Source: Actinomycetota bacterium (GTDB lineage Bacteria > Actinomycetota > CADDZG01 > JAHWKV01 > JAOPZY01). Taken from it: DNA of 64,000 bases. A program made the position numbers and the translations under genes. Where the stretch lies: contig DASTWV010000035.1 in the NCBI GenBank assembly GCA_035765775.1, positions 1-64,000 on the forward strand. Direction: 5' to 3'. Under the pieces are notes generated by a model. That model had not been told where the DNA came from. It saw only the letters and a list, made by a program, of their open reading frames with translations, and did no database searches. Below, one piece after another: positions 54,671-62,647 of this stretch (within the stretch, counting starts at the first letter, position 1; every line of letters begins with the position of its first letter).

Positions 54671-55647
54671 GCCGCGCGCACCTGCTGGGTGGCCTCCCGG
54701 AGGGCCTCGACCTCCGACCGTTCGACGGGGGTGTGCCCGTAGATCGCCGACTCGAAGACCTGGGTGGCGCGGGCCACCGCCGGGAACAGGTCGGGCATGC
54801 CGCTGGACACCGCCCGCCGGCACTCCCCGGCGGTCAGGCTCTGGGCAGCCGGGACGACGCCCCGGGCGGCCAGCGCCGCCAGCAACGCCCGGTAGCGCGC
54901 CCGGACGGCCGCCTCCAGGTCCCCCCGGGCGAGCGCCTCGTCGGCCATGCGGTCCCAGTCCGGCTGCTTGCTGCGCCGGGTGCCCGGGAGCGGTACCGCC
55001 CGTTCCGGGACCACCATGCGTGCCCGCCGGATCAGGATCACCACGACCAGCCCGGCGACCAGCACGGCGATCAGCGCGAGCAGCCAGGAGGGCAGCGGGA
55101 TAGCCGACACCAGCGACCCGATGCGCTCGAAGATGGTGAGCAGTACCACCCAGACGTCGTGGCGGACCCGGGCCCAGAAGCTGGGGCGGGTGGCGATGCC
55201 CCGGTAGGCGAGCGCCAACTCCCGGCTGAGTACTTTCGGGTTGGGCTGCTGGGCGGTGGCCGCCTGGCGGGCGGCGTCCTCCATGGCCGCCAGCTGGTCC
55301 GAGGCATCCCGGAAGTCCTGGGCGGTGCGCCCCGAGAGGTTCTTCAGCTCGGGGTCCCCGGCGACGCCCACCCTGTGGCCTCCGGTGGCCACCTGCAGCG
55401 GCAGCCCCAGCGTGTCCCGCACCGCGTCCATCGCTCCCCGGGAGGGGTGGGCGGCGGCGGCATCTGCCTGCTGGCGGGCGGAATCCAGCCGTAGCGTCCA
55501 CGTGGCCAGCGAGATCACGGGCGGGGCGGCAGCCGCCGGTGCGCCGAGCAGCGCCCCGAGGGCACACAGGAGCCCGGCGATGCCGGCGGCGATCCGCCGG
55601 CTGGCCGGCTTAACCGCCGAGCTGCTGGGCGAGGATGGTGAGGTCAA
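54667..55647 (-). CDS. DUF4129 membrane protein
   Basis: The 326-residue protein has a signal-like helix (GIAGLLCALGALLGAPAAAA), an extracellular helical domain of ~140 residues, a transmembrane helix (LLALIAVLVAGLVVVILI) and a C-terminal DUF4129 part (DWDRMADEALARGDLEAAVRARYRALL, LTAGECRRAV, FESAIYGH). The family belongs to the same conserved module and might be linked to polymer or transglutaminase-like processing, but this is not known. Its start region overlaps the end of the preceding gene by 38 bp. Confidence 0.85.
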   Translation of the reverse strand: MTSPSSPSSSAVKPASRRIAAGIAGLLCALGALLGAPAAAAPPVISLATWTLRLDSARQQADAAAAHPSRGAMDAVRDTLGLPLQVATGGHRVGVAGDPELKNLSGRTAQDFRDASDQLAAMEDAARQAATAQQPNPKVLSRELALAYRGIATRPSFWARVRHDVWVVLLTIFERIGSLVSAIPLPSWLLALIAVLVAGLVVVILIRRARMVVPERAVPLPGTRRSKQPDWDRMADEALARGDLEAAVRARYRALLAALAARGVVPAAQSLTAGECRRAVSSGMPDLFPAVARATQVFESAIYGHTPVERSEVEALREATQQVRAA

Positions 55648-56953
55648 AGCCTTCCTTGCGGATGCGGAGATCGAAGTAGAGCAGGACGAGGGCGATGGTG
55701 TGGAAGGGCGTCACCAGGATGACCCCGGCGGCGGCTCCTGCCCCGCTGATCACCCACCCGACCGGGCCTGCGAAGTGGGCGACGATCCCCGGGATGATGC
55801 TCACGATGCCGGCGACGATCTCCTCCAGGATCCCGACCAGCAGGCCGAGGCCCACCATGCGCCAGAAGTTGCCTCTGGACAAGTTCCAGGACCTGCGGAG
55901 GGCCCGGCCCGGCCCGGCCCCCTCGAGGATCACCGGCACGGGGGCAATGACCAGGCGCACGGCGAAGATGATGCCGGGCACGATGAGGAGGAAGAACCCT
56001 CCCAGCGACGCCAGGCCCACCAGGATCAGGGCTCCCAGGATGGGCCAGAAGCGCTTCATCGCCGCCCGGTAGATGTCGCGCACGCTGACCGGGCGGTTCA
56101 GGTACAGGTCGGCCGACGCCCTCGCCACCGCTGCGGTCAGGAAGGGCGTCACCACGATGTACTGGATGAGGATGAACGCGAACGTGATGCTCAGCACCGG
56201 GCCGAGGTTGGCGGCGGTGCTGTTGGACGTCTGCGGCGTGAAGGGGCTCAGGCTGACGCCCGTCGTGACGTAGTGCTGGAGCAGCAACGCCCGGAGGAAC
56301 TCGAGCACGGCCAGCGGGATGGCCACGATCCGGATCAACATCCTCCAGTGCTGCCGGTAGAGCTTGATCGAGGCATCGACGATCTGGCCGACCCCCATCG
56401 GGTAGAGCGGCGGGATGCCGGGCGGCATCGCCGCACCCCACCCGTGCGGGGGCGGGCCCCATCCCGGGGGCGGAGGGCCCCACCCCGGAGGCGGTATTTG
56501 GCCCCAGCCTGGCGGCGGGCCATATCCCGGTGACGGCGGCCCGTATCCGGGAGGAGGCGGATACCCGGGAGGGGGCGGATACCCGGCATGCGGTGGGCCC
56601 CAACCTGGTGGCGGCGGGCCCCACCCGGGGGGCGGTCCCGGCTGACCCGGCGGAGGCCACGCCGGTGCTTCTCCCGGTGACGGGTACGGCTGGTGGCCCG
56701 GGGCGGGAGGCGCCGGCGCCAACGGTGTTGGCGATGCCCCCCCTTCGCCCCACCCCGGGGGCAGCGCCCCACCGGGGTCCGTTGCCGGCGGTACAGGAGG
56801 CGGCGGCGTGGTCGCCTCGGTCAGGCTCGCCCACCGGGCGGCCCAATCGAAGTCCTGGCGCCCGGGGGGCTGCTCGGGGCCCTGTTCCGGGGGCCGTTCT
56901 GGAGGCGCGGCGTCGGGCCCGTGCGCCTCTCCGCCGTCATCTGGTCCGCTCAC
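55610..56953 (-). CDS. Pro-rich membrane protein, GPDPase-membrane-domain-like
   Basis: The 447-residue protein has a disordered N-terminal half (1-180) with many PPGYGPP and PPGWGPP repeats, and a C-terminal membrane domain with six helices. It contains VGQIVDASIKLYRQHWRMLI, DIYRAAMKRFWPILGALILVG, FFLLIVPGIIFAVRLVIAPVP, and GPGRALRRSWNLSRGNFWRM. The latter part is the glycerophosphoryl diester phosphodiesterase membrane domain, found here without catalytic domain. The Pro-Tyr/Gly stretch may be a condensate-forming or scaffold segment. It is the first gene of the module. Confidence 0.82.
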   Translation of the reverse strand: MSGPDDGGEAHGPDAAPPERPPEQGPEQPPGRQDFDWAARWASLTEATTPPPPVPPATDPGGALPPGWGEGGASPTPLAPAPPAPGHQPYPSPGEAPAWPPPGQPGPPPGWGPPPPGWGPPHAGYPPPPGYPPPPGYGPPSPGYGPPPGWGQIPPPGWGPPPPGWGPPPHGWGAAMPPGIPPLYPMGVGQIVDASIKLYRQHWRMLIRIVAIPLAVLEFLRALLLQHYVTTGVSLSPFTPQTSNSTAANLGPVLSITFAFILIQYIVVTPFLTAAVARASADLYLNRPVSVRDIYRAAMKRFWPILGALILVGLASLGGFFLLIVPGIIFAVRLVIAPVPVILEGAGPGRALRRSWNLSRGNFWRMVGLGLLVGILEEIVAGIVSIIPGIVAHFAGPVGWVISGAGAAAGVILVTPFHTIALVLLYFDLRIRKEGFDLTILAQQLGG

Positions 56954-57051
56954 GTCCGCCCCACCCGGTTCTCACCCATGACGCTGATTACGCACATCAC
57001 GCAAACCGTTGCCCGGTGGCCGAGCCTACCGGTTCCACCCGCCGCCCGCAG

Positions 57052-57267
57052 TCACTCGACCAGCCGGACGCCCAGGACGGCCGGATCGGCCGGGTCGAAG
57101 GTCCAGCCCAGTGAGCACGACCAGTGCGCCAGCAGGCAGCGCTGGCACCCCGGGCATGGAACCGCGCACCAAAACCCCGGTATCCCACGGCATATGTTGC
57201 GCGGAAAGCGAAGACATGCGAGCCACCCTGGCGTTTCCTCGGACCGACCCCTGTACTCGAGGTCCAA
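57052..57267 (-). CDS. Small Cys-rich protein, doubtful
   Basis: The 71-codon frame has six Cys residues, with PCPGCQRCLLAHWSCSLGW forming a C-x2-C-x2-C cluster that might bind metal. It lies between the binding-protein gene (9 bp) and the Pro-rich membrane gene (98 bp), all on the same strand. It starts with TTG and has no ribosome binding site. It may be chance; the rest of the 320-bp gap 56954-57276 holds nothing else recognisable. Confidence 0.25.
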   Translation of the reverse strand: MDLEYRGRSEETPGWLACLRFPRNICRGIPGFWCAVPCPGCQRCLLAHWSCSLGWTFDPADPAVLGVRLVE

Positions 57268-57276
57268 CCGGCGGCG

Positions 57277-58350
57277 CTACCCCCCGGCCACCTGCGGCTC
57301 GTTGGCCGCCTGCAGCACGGCGTTCAGCGGCTGGAGGTCGAAAATCCCCGCGAGGTTGGCGGTCTTGATCAGCCCAAGCTTCTGGGCCTTGGTGGCGTCG
57401 GTCTGGATCGCCGTGGTGTTGGGATCGTCGGTGAAGCTCAGGTGGCTCCAGGCGAGGTCGGACTCGCTCTGGTTGATCGTCTGCCCGGTGGTGGTCTTGA
57501 TGGCTGCCGCCGCGTCGGTCTCGTTCTGGGGGGTCTGGATCTTGACCCGGTCGTTGGCCACCACCTGGCCGATCAGCAGGTTGCTGATGGTGTCCGGGTA
57601 CTGGTTGATGTACGAGGTGCGGGCCACCAGGACGGCGGTCGGGTAGGTGGTCGTTGGCCAGAGCGGCGACTGGCCCTCGTCCACGAAGACCGTGGCGCCG
57701 TGCTCGATCTGCATCCGGCTGGCCCACTCCTCGTCCACCCAGGCGCCGGTCAGGCCGTGGCCGTACTGCGCCACGATGCTTGACATCGGCTCATAGACGA
57801 TGTTCACCCCGCCCGTGCCCACCTTGACTCCGCCATCGGCCAGGTAGGTGCGCAGCGCGACGTCGTCCGAGGTTCCTTGCTCGGGCACCGCGATCTTGGC
57901 GCCCCGCAGGTTCGTGGCCACCTTCTGGGCGAAGTAGGTGGTCATGAGGTAGGAGCCGCCCGAGGTTGCCCCCGAGATGATCTTGATCCCGCCGCCGGTC
58001 GCTTCGAAGGCGGCGATCGCCGAGTTCGGGTCCAGGTAGCCGGCATCCAGTGACCCGGACTGGAGGGCACTCACCTCGGTAGCCGCGGTGGCGTAGGTGC
58101 TGGGCTGCAGGGCCGTGTGACCCTCGGTGGAGATCCCCTGGTTGAAGATGCCGTCCTGCATGCCGATCAGCGCCGTGGCCTGGATCAGGGACGGGTTGTA
58201 CCCGAGGCGCAGCACCGATGCTGTCCCGTTGCTGCCGCTCGGCCCGCCGGACGAGGCACCGGGATGGCTCGGACTCTTGCTCGTGCACGCGGCGAGCAGC
58301 ACCGCCACGCAGGCAAGCAGGGTCATTGTGCGGAACGGGCGCGGGGTCAT
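57277..58350 (-). CDS. ABC transporter substrate-binding lipoprotein (NMT1/SsuA-like)
   Basis: The 357-residue lipoprotein has a lipobox LLAAC at ~17-21 and a NMT1/SsuA-type periplasmic binding fold: LRLGYNPSLIQATALIGMQDGIF, YLDPNSAIAAFEATGGGIKIISGATSGGSYLM, LRGAKIAVPEQGTSDDVALRTYL. The binding residues suit sulfonates, nitrate or pyrimidine precursors. No permease or ATPase genes are next to it, so it must work with a transporter encoded elsewhere. ATG 58350 was preferred to an upstream one because the signal peptide then has its normal length. Confidence 0.88.
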   Translation of the reverse strand: MTPRPFRTMTLLACVAVLLAACTSKSPSHPGASSGGPSGSNGTASVLRLGYNPSLIQATALIGMQDGIFNQGISTEGHTALQPSTYATAATEVSALQSGSLDAGYLDPNSAIAAFEATGGGIKIISGATSGGSYLMTTYFAQKVATNLRGAKIAVPEQGTSDDVALRTYLADGGVKVGTGGVNIVYEPMSSIVAQYGHGLTGAWVDEEWASRMQIEHGATVFVDEGQSPLWPTTTYPTAVLVARTSYINQYPDTISNLLIGQVVANDRVKIQTPQNETDAAAAIKTTTGQTINQSESDLAWSHLSFTDDPNTTAIQTDATKAQKLGLIKTANLAGIFDLQPLNAVLQAANEPQVAGG

Positions 58351-58457
58351 CGGCGGGCTCTCACAGGTAGGTATCGGCACGGCGCTTTAACCGGCCACAT
58401 TCTTGCTGGTCGGACGCATACCCGGTGGCACCCGGCGGGGTGCGAGCTGCGGATCCG

Positions 58458-59936
58458 TCACGCCAGCGGCAACAGCCGGCGGGTGGCGGGCCCGACCGCC
58501 ACCGCCAGCATGGGGCTGAGGCCCGGGGCGCCCACGTGCGCCAAGAACTCGCTGACCTCGTCGTCATAGAACGTCAGCCCGGTGGCGCCCAGCCCGTGCC
58601 GGGAGGCCGCCAGGTAGATCCGGCCCCCGACGATCCCCGCCTCCAGTTGCGCCACCCGGTACCCTCGATCGCCCAACGCCCCCAGCATCGCCGGCAGGTC
58701 GGCCATGAGGAAGTGGGTGGCGGCGGCATCGCGGCCGAGGCGCTGCTCCAGGCACAGGAAGCCCGCCGCTCGGGCGAAGTCGCCCAGGTCCAGCATCCGC
58801 AGGTCCCCGTCGTAGGCGTAGGCCCCGGGGTCGAGCAGCTCCACCCGGTTGGCGATGAAGTAGGGGACCACTCGCCGTTCGCCCGCCGGGGTCAGGTCGG
58901 TGGGGATCCCGCCCGTGGCCGCCGCCAGGATGTCGGCCAGCATCCCGAGCGGGACGGGCAACCGGTCAAAGGACCGGGCCGAGCCCCGCCGGCGGATGGC
59001 CCGCTCCAGGCTTATCCCGCGGCCGCCGCCCGGCTCCCTCCCCGGCTCACCACCCGGCTCCCTTCCGGCCACTGCCCGACGCCCCCCGCCTGCCCGCCAC
59101 CGAGCCACCTCATCGCCCGCCAAGCCCCCGGAAGCTTGGGCCGCCAGGATCTCCGGCTGGTCGATCTCCTCCCCGGACAGGGGAGCCCAGGCGGCACGCA
59201 GGGGCGGAACGGGGCCGGCCGGCGGCGCCGGTGCCCCCGCCCCGACCGCGAGCACCGCCAGTGGCACCTCCCGGGTCCCGTCGAGGCCCAGGAGATCGCT
59301 GACGGCACCGTCGTCGAAGCCCAGCACCACCCGGGCCGTCACCCCCGCCGCCGAGGAGATCGCCAGCAGGTTCGCCAGGATCATCCCGGCGTCCCAGTAC
59401 AGGTGACGGAATCCCCGGGGGCCGTACTTCCATGCGGTCCGCCAGGGCATGCCGGTGAGCGCCAGCACCACGGGGGCCTCCCCCACCGCTGGCTCCCCCG
59501 CCGTGGCCGCCGCCAGGGTGCCCCGCCAGTCGCCCTCCCCGAGCCGGACCAGGGCCCGGCGGCGGGGGTGGTAGTGGAAGAGCCCGGGTGGAAGGCCCGC
59601 CACCCCGCCCACGGCGGCGTAGATCTCCACCGGGTACAGCCCACCCGCCGAGGCGTAGGTGCGGAACTCGATGGTCTCCGTGCCGGGCACCGCCCGCTTC
59701 CGCAGGACCCCGGCTCCCAGATTCAGCAGCCGGCCGAGGAATCCGCTCTTCAGGAAGCCACCCTCCACGGGGCCCGGCCCCGACGGCGGTGGCGGCCATG
59801 CCAGCGGGTACTCCGCCAGGCCGGGCTCGTAGTCCTTGTAAGGGGCCGGCTTGTTGGCCCAGTCCAGGCGGCGCCGGGACCGGCGGACGCTCTCCGGCGA
59901 ATGCTTCGACGCCTCGTGGTACTCCAGGATTCCCAA
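58458..59936 (-). CDS. SagB-type oxidoreductase with two nitroreductase domains
   Basis: The 492-residue protein contains two nitroreductase-like domains in tandem. The first has YHEASKHSPESVRRSR, RTYASAGGLYPVEIY, HYHPRRRALV, WKYGPRGFRHLYWDAGMILANL, and the second ISLERAIRRRGSARSFD, IANRVELLDPGAYAYDGDLRML, AGIVGGRIYLAASRHGLGATGLTFYDDE. These are blocks of SagB-type dehydrogenases, which use FMN to oxidise azoline rings or reduce substrates. No precursor peptide or YcaO gene is close. It starts 11 bp after the glycogen phosphorylase stop (TTG 59936, uncertain). Confidence 0.85.
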   Translation of the reverse strand: MGILEYHEASKHSPESVRRSRRRLDWANKPAPYKDYEPGLAEYPLAWPPPPSGPGPVEGGFLKSGFLGRLLNLGAGVLRKRAVPGTETIEFRTYASAGGLYPVEIYAAVGGVAGLPPGLFHYHPRRRALVRLGEGDWRGTLAAATAGEPAVGEAPVVLALTGMPWRTAWKYGPRGFRHLYWDAGMILANLLAISSAAGVTARVVLGFDDGAVSDLLGLDGTREVPLAVLAVGAGAPAPPAGPVPPLRAAWAPLSGEEIDQPEILAAQASGGLAGDEVARWRAGGGRRAVAGREPGGEPGREPGGGRGISLERAIRRRGSARSFDRLPVPLGMLADILAAATGGIPTDLTPAGERRVVPYFIANRVELLDPGAYAYDGDLRMLDLGDFARAAGFLCLEQRLGRDAAATHFLMADLPAMLGALGDRGYRVAQLEAGIVGGRIYLAASRHGLGATGLTFYDDEVSEFLAHVGAPGLSPMLAVAVGPATRRLLPLA

Positions 59937-59947
59937 CGCCAGCAGGC

Positions 59948-62527
59948 TCAGTCGATCCGCAATCCCCGGCCCAGCCCCGCCCAGGACACGCAGCCCACCT
60001 CGGCGAAGGTGATGAGGTCGGGGTGCGCCGGGATCACCCGGAGGGCGTAGCCGTAGCGGCCGGGGTGCTCGCAGGTGAAGGACCCCTCGTAGGCCCAGGT
60101 GCCTTCGTCGGTCCGGGCCCCACCACCGACCACCGCCAGCACCGGCGTCACCACCATGGTCTCGATGATCTCGGACTGCAGCTCGTCGGTGCCATCCAGG
60201 GGCCCGTGGACCAGCTGCACGGCGACGTCGTCGGGCGAGAGTGACCCCAGGTGGACCCGGGCCCGCACGGACACCGGCGCCCCCAGGGCTGGGCCGGGTG
60301 CCTCCTCGTCCACCTCCTCCTCGATGCCGATCTGGTCCCAATCCCGTAGCACCCGGGCCTTCCACGCCGCCAGCGCCCGGCCCCGCTCGTACCCGTTCTC
60401 CGCCAGGGCTTCGCTCCTCCGGGAGGCGGGCTCGTAGGCCCAGGCGACGTACTCCCGCACCATGCGGGAGGCGCTGACCTTGGGGCCGAGGGCCTTGAGC
60501 GACGACCGGATCCGCCGCACCCAGCCCCGGGGCACCGAGCGGGCCTTGCGGTCGTAGAACAGCGGGACGATCCGGCGCTCCAGCACGTCGAACAGGTTGG
60601 AGGCCTCCACCTGGTCCCGGCGGGCCAGGTCCTCGTAGCCTTCCACCGAGAGGATGGCCCAGCCGTTGGTCCCGTCGTACATCTCGTCCCACCAGCCGTC
60701 GAGGATCGAGCAGTTGAGCACGCCGTTGAGAGCCGCCTTCTCGCCGCTGGTCCCCGATGCCTCCAGAGGCCGCCGGGGCGTGTTCAGCCACAGGTCGACG
60801 CCCTGGCAGAGCACCTTGGCCATGGAGATGTCGTAGTCCTCCAGGAAAGCGATCCGCCGGCGCACCTCGGGGTCCTGGGCGAAGTTGAAGATCGCCCGGA
60901 TCATCTGCTTGCCGGGCTCGTCGGCGGGGTGCGCCTTGCCGGCGAACAGGATCTGGACCGGGCGGTCGGGGTGGTTCAGGAGCGCCTTCAGCCGCTCGGG
61001 CTGGCTGAGCAGCAGCGTCGGCCGCTTGTAGCCGGCGAAGCGCCGGGAGAAGCCGATGGTGAGCACGCCGGGGTCGAAGACGTCGTCGCACCAGGCGAGG
61101 TCGCCCGGGCTGATCCCCTGGGCGAGGCGGGCGGAGCGCAGCCGGGCGCGCACGAAGCCCACCAGCCGCTCCCGGCACTGCTCCCGGATACGCCAGATGT
61201 CCTCGTCCGAGGCGTCGTCCAGGCGGGCCCAGCGCTCCGGCCCCCCGTCCCACCACTCGGGCAGCACGTAGCGGTCCAGCAGCGTGCTCATCTCCTTGGA
61301 GACCCAGGTGGGGGCGTGGATGCCGTTGGTGATCGAGTGGATGGGGATCTCGTCGAAGGAGACGTCGGGCCACAGGTGCTGGAACATCCTGCGGCTGGTC
61401 TGCCCGTGCAGCTTGGCGACCCCGTTGCAGTACCCCGAGAGCCGGAAGGACAGCACCGCCATGTTGAAGACGTCGTCCGAGCCGCCCGGCTCCCGGCCCA
61501 GCTCCATCACCTGGGAGAACGGGACGCCGCACTCCTGCGCCCAGGCGCTGAAGTAGCGCTCGATGAGGTACCGGGGGAAGCGGTCGATGCCGGCGGGCAC
61601 CGGCGTATGGGTGGTGAAGACCGCCCCGGATCGGACGACCTCCACCGCCTCGGGGAACGCGAGGCCCTCGTCCAGGATCAGGCTGCGGAGCCGCTCCAGG
61701 GCCAGGAACCCGGCATGGCCCTCGTTGATGTGGAAGACCTGGGGCGCTTCGCCCACCACCTGCAGCGCCCGGACGCCGCCGATGCCCAGCAGGATCTCCT
61801 GCTGGAGGCGGTGCTCCTCGCCGCCGCCGTACAGGTTGTCGGTGATGCTGCGGGCCTCCTCGTCGTTCTCGTCGATGGCGGTGTCCAGGAGGTAGAGCGG
61901 GACCCGGCCCACGTGGGCCTTGACCACCCGGGCCCCCACCGCCAGGCCGCCCAGGTCCACCGTGACCCGGCCGACGATCTGCAGGCCCAGCTCCTCGGGG
62001 TCGAGCGTCGGGTAGCGCTCGATCTGCCAGCCGTCCACATTGAGCTCCTGGCGGAAGTAGCCCTTCCGGTAGAACAGGCCGACGCCCACCAGGGGCAGGC
62101 CCAGGCTCCCGGCGGCCTTGACGTGGTCGCCGGCCAGCACGCCCAGGCCGCCCGAGTACTGCGGCAGGGCGGCGGCGATGCCGAACTCGGGTGAGAAGTA
62201 CGCCACCGACCGCAGGGCCAGGTCCGGGCGCTCGCTGAACCACCGGGGGCGCTCCAGGTGGTGCATGAGGTCGTCGTGCACCTCCTGCAGGAACGTGAGG
62301 AAGCTCCGGTCCCGGGCGAGGGCCTCCAGGCGGTCCTGGTCGATCATCCCCAGCAGCCGGGTGGGGTCCTGCCCCGCCGCCTCCCACTTCGCCTGGTCCG
62401 CCCACCGGAACAGGTCCTGGGAGCGGGCATCCCACGACCAGCGCAGGTTCATGGCGATGTCCCGCAGCCCCGCCAGGGCAGGGGGCAGATCGGCACGGAC
62501 GGTGAAGCTGCGAAGGGCTCTAGCCAT
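59948..62527 (-). CDS. glgP: Alpha-glucan (glycogen/maltodextrin) phosphorylase, GT35
   Basis: The 859-residue enzyme releases glucose-1-phosphate from alpha-1,4-glucans. The N-terminal DUF3417 part (SFTVRADLPPALAGLRDIAMNL region) is typical for actinobacterial GlgP. The catalytic core has VAYFSPEFGIAAALPQYSGGLG, QVFHINEGHAGF, TTHTPVPAGIDRFP and HSITNGIHAPTW. The pyridoxal-phosphate site is EASGTSGEKAALNGVLN with its Lys. The last ~120 residues form a beta domain. Together with the GlgX gene on the same strand it belongs to glycogen breakdown. Confidence 0.95.
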   Translation of the reverse strand: MARALRSFTVRADLPPALAGLRDIAMNLRWSWDARSQDLFRWADQAKWEAAGQDPTRLLGMIDQDRLEALARDRSFLTFLQEVHDDLMHHLERPRWFSERPDLALRSVAYFSPEFGIAAALPQYSGGLGVLAGDHVKAAGSLGLPLVGVGLFYRKGYFRQELNVDGWQIERYPTLDPEELGLQIVGRVTVDLGGLAVGARVVKAHVGRVPLYLLDTAIDENDEEARSITDNLYGGGEEHRLQQEILLGIGGVRALQVVGEAPQVFHINEGHAGFLALERLRSLILDEGLAFPEAVEVVRSGAVFTTHTPVPAGIDRFPRYLIERYFSAWAQECGVPFSQVMELGREPGGSDDVFNMAVLSFRLSGYCNGVAKLHGQTSRRMFQHLWPDVSFDEIPIHSITNGIHAPTWVSKEMSTLLDRYVLPEWWDGGPERWARLDDASDEDIWRIREQCRERLVGFVRARLRSARLAQGISPGDLAWCDDVFDPGVLTIGFSRRFAGYKRPTLLLSQPERLKALLNHPDRPVQILFAGKAHPADEPGKQMIRAIFNFAQDPEVRRRIAFLEDYDISMAKVLCQGVDLWLNTPRRPLEASGTSGEKAALNGVLNCSILDGWWDEMYDGTNGWAILSVEGYEDLARRDQVEASNLFDVLERRIVPLFYDRKARSVPRGWVRRIRSSLKALGPKVSASRMVREYVAWAYEPASRRSEALAENGYERGRALAAWKARVLRDWDQIGIEEEVDEEAPGPALGAPVSVRARVHLGSLSPDDVAVQLVHGPLDGTDELQSEIIETMVVTPVLAVVGGGARTDEGTWAYEGSFTCEHPGRYGYALRVIPAHPDLITFAEVGCVSWAGLGRGLRID

Positions 62528-62647
62528 GGTTTCGTAACCTAACCTTCGGTGCGGGGCCGGTGTGGACTCGGCGACCCGGTCGTCGTCAGGCTGTCCAGTG
62601 CCGGAGTTTATCCAAACCGCTTGGCGGCCATCGGTTTCCCGCGGGTT

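Noticed and set aside
56415-56645. Gly-Pro-rich plus-strand frame
   Set aside because: It is the antisense of the PPGYGPP repeats of the membrane protein gene on the minus strand.
59950-62435. Long upstream extension of the SagB-like frame, giving 1325 codons
   Set aside because: The first ~830 codons are a shadow of glgP in another frame, with Gly/Arg/Pro-rich composition. Only the part after 59936 matches nitroreductases.
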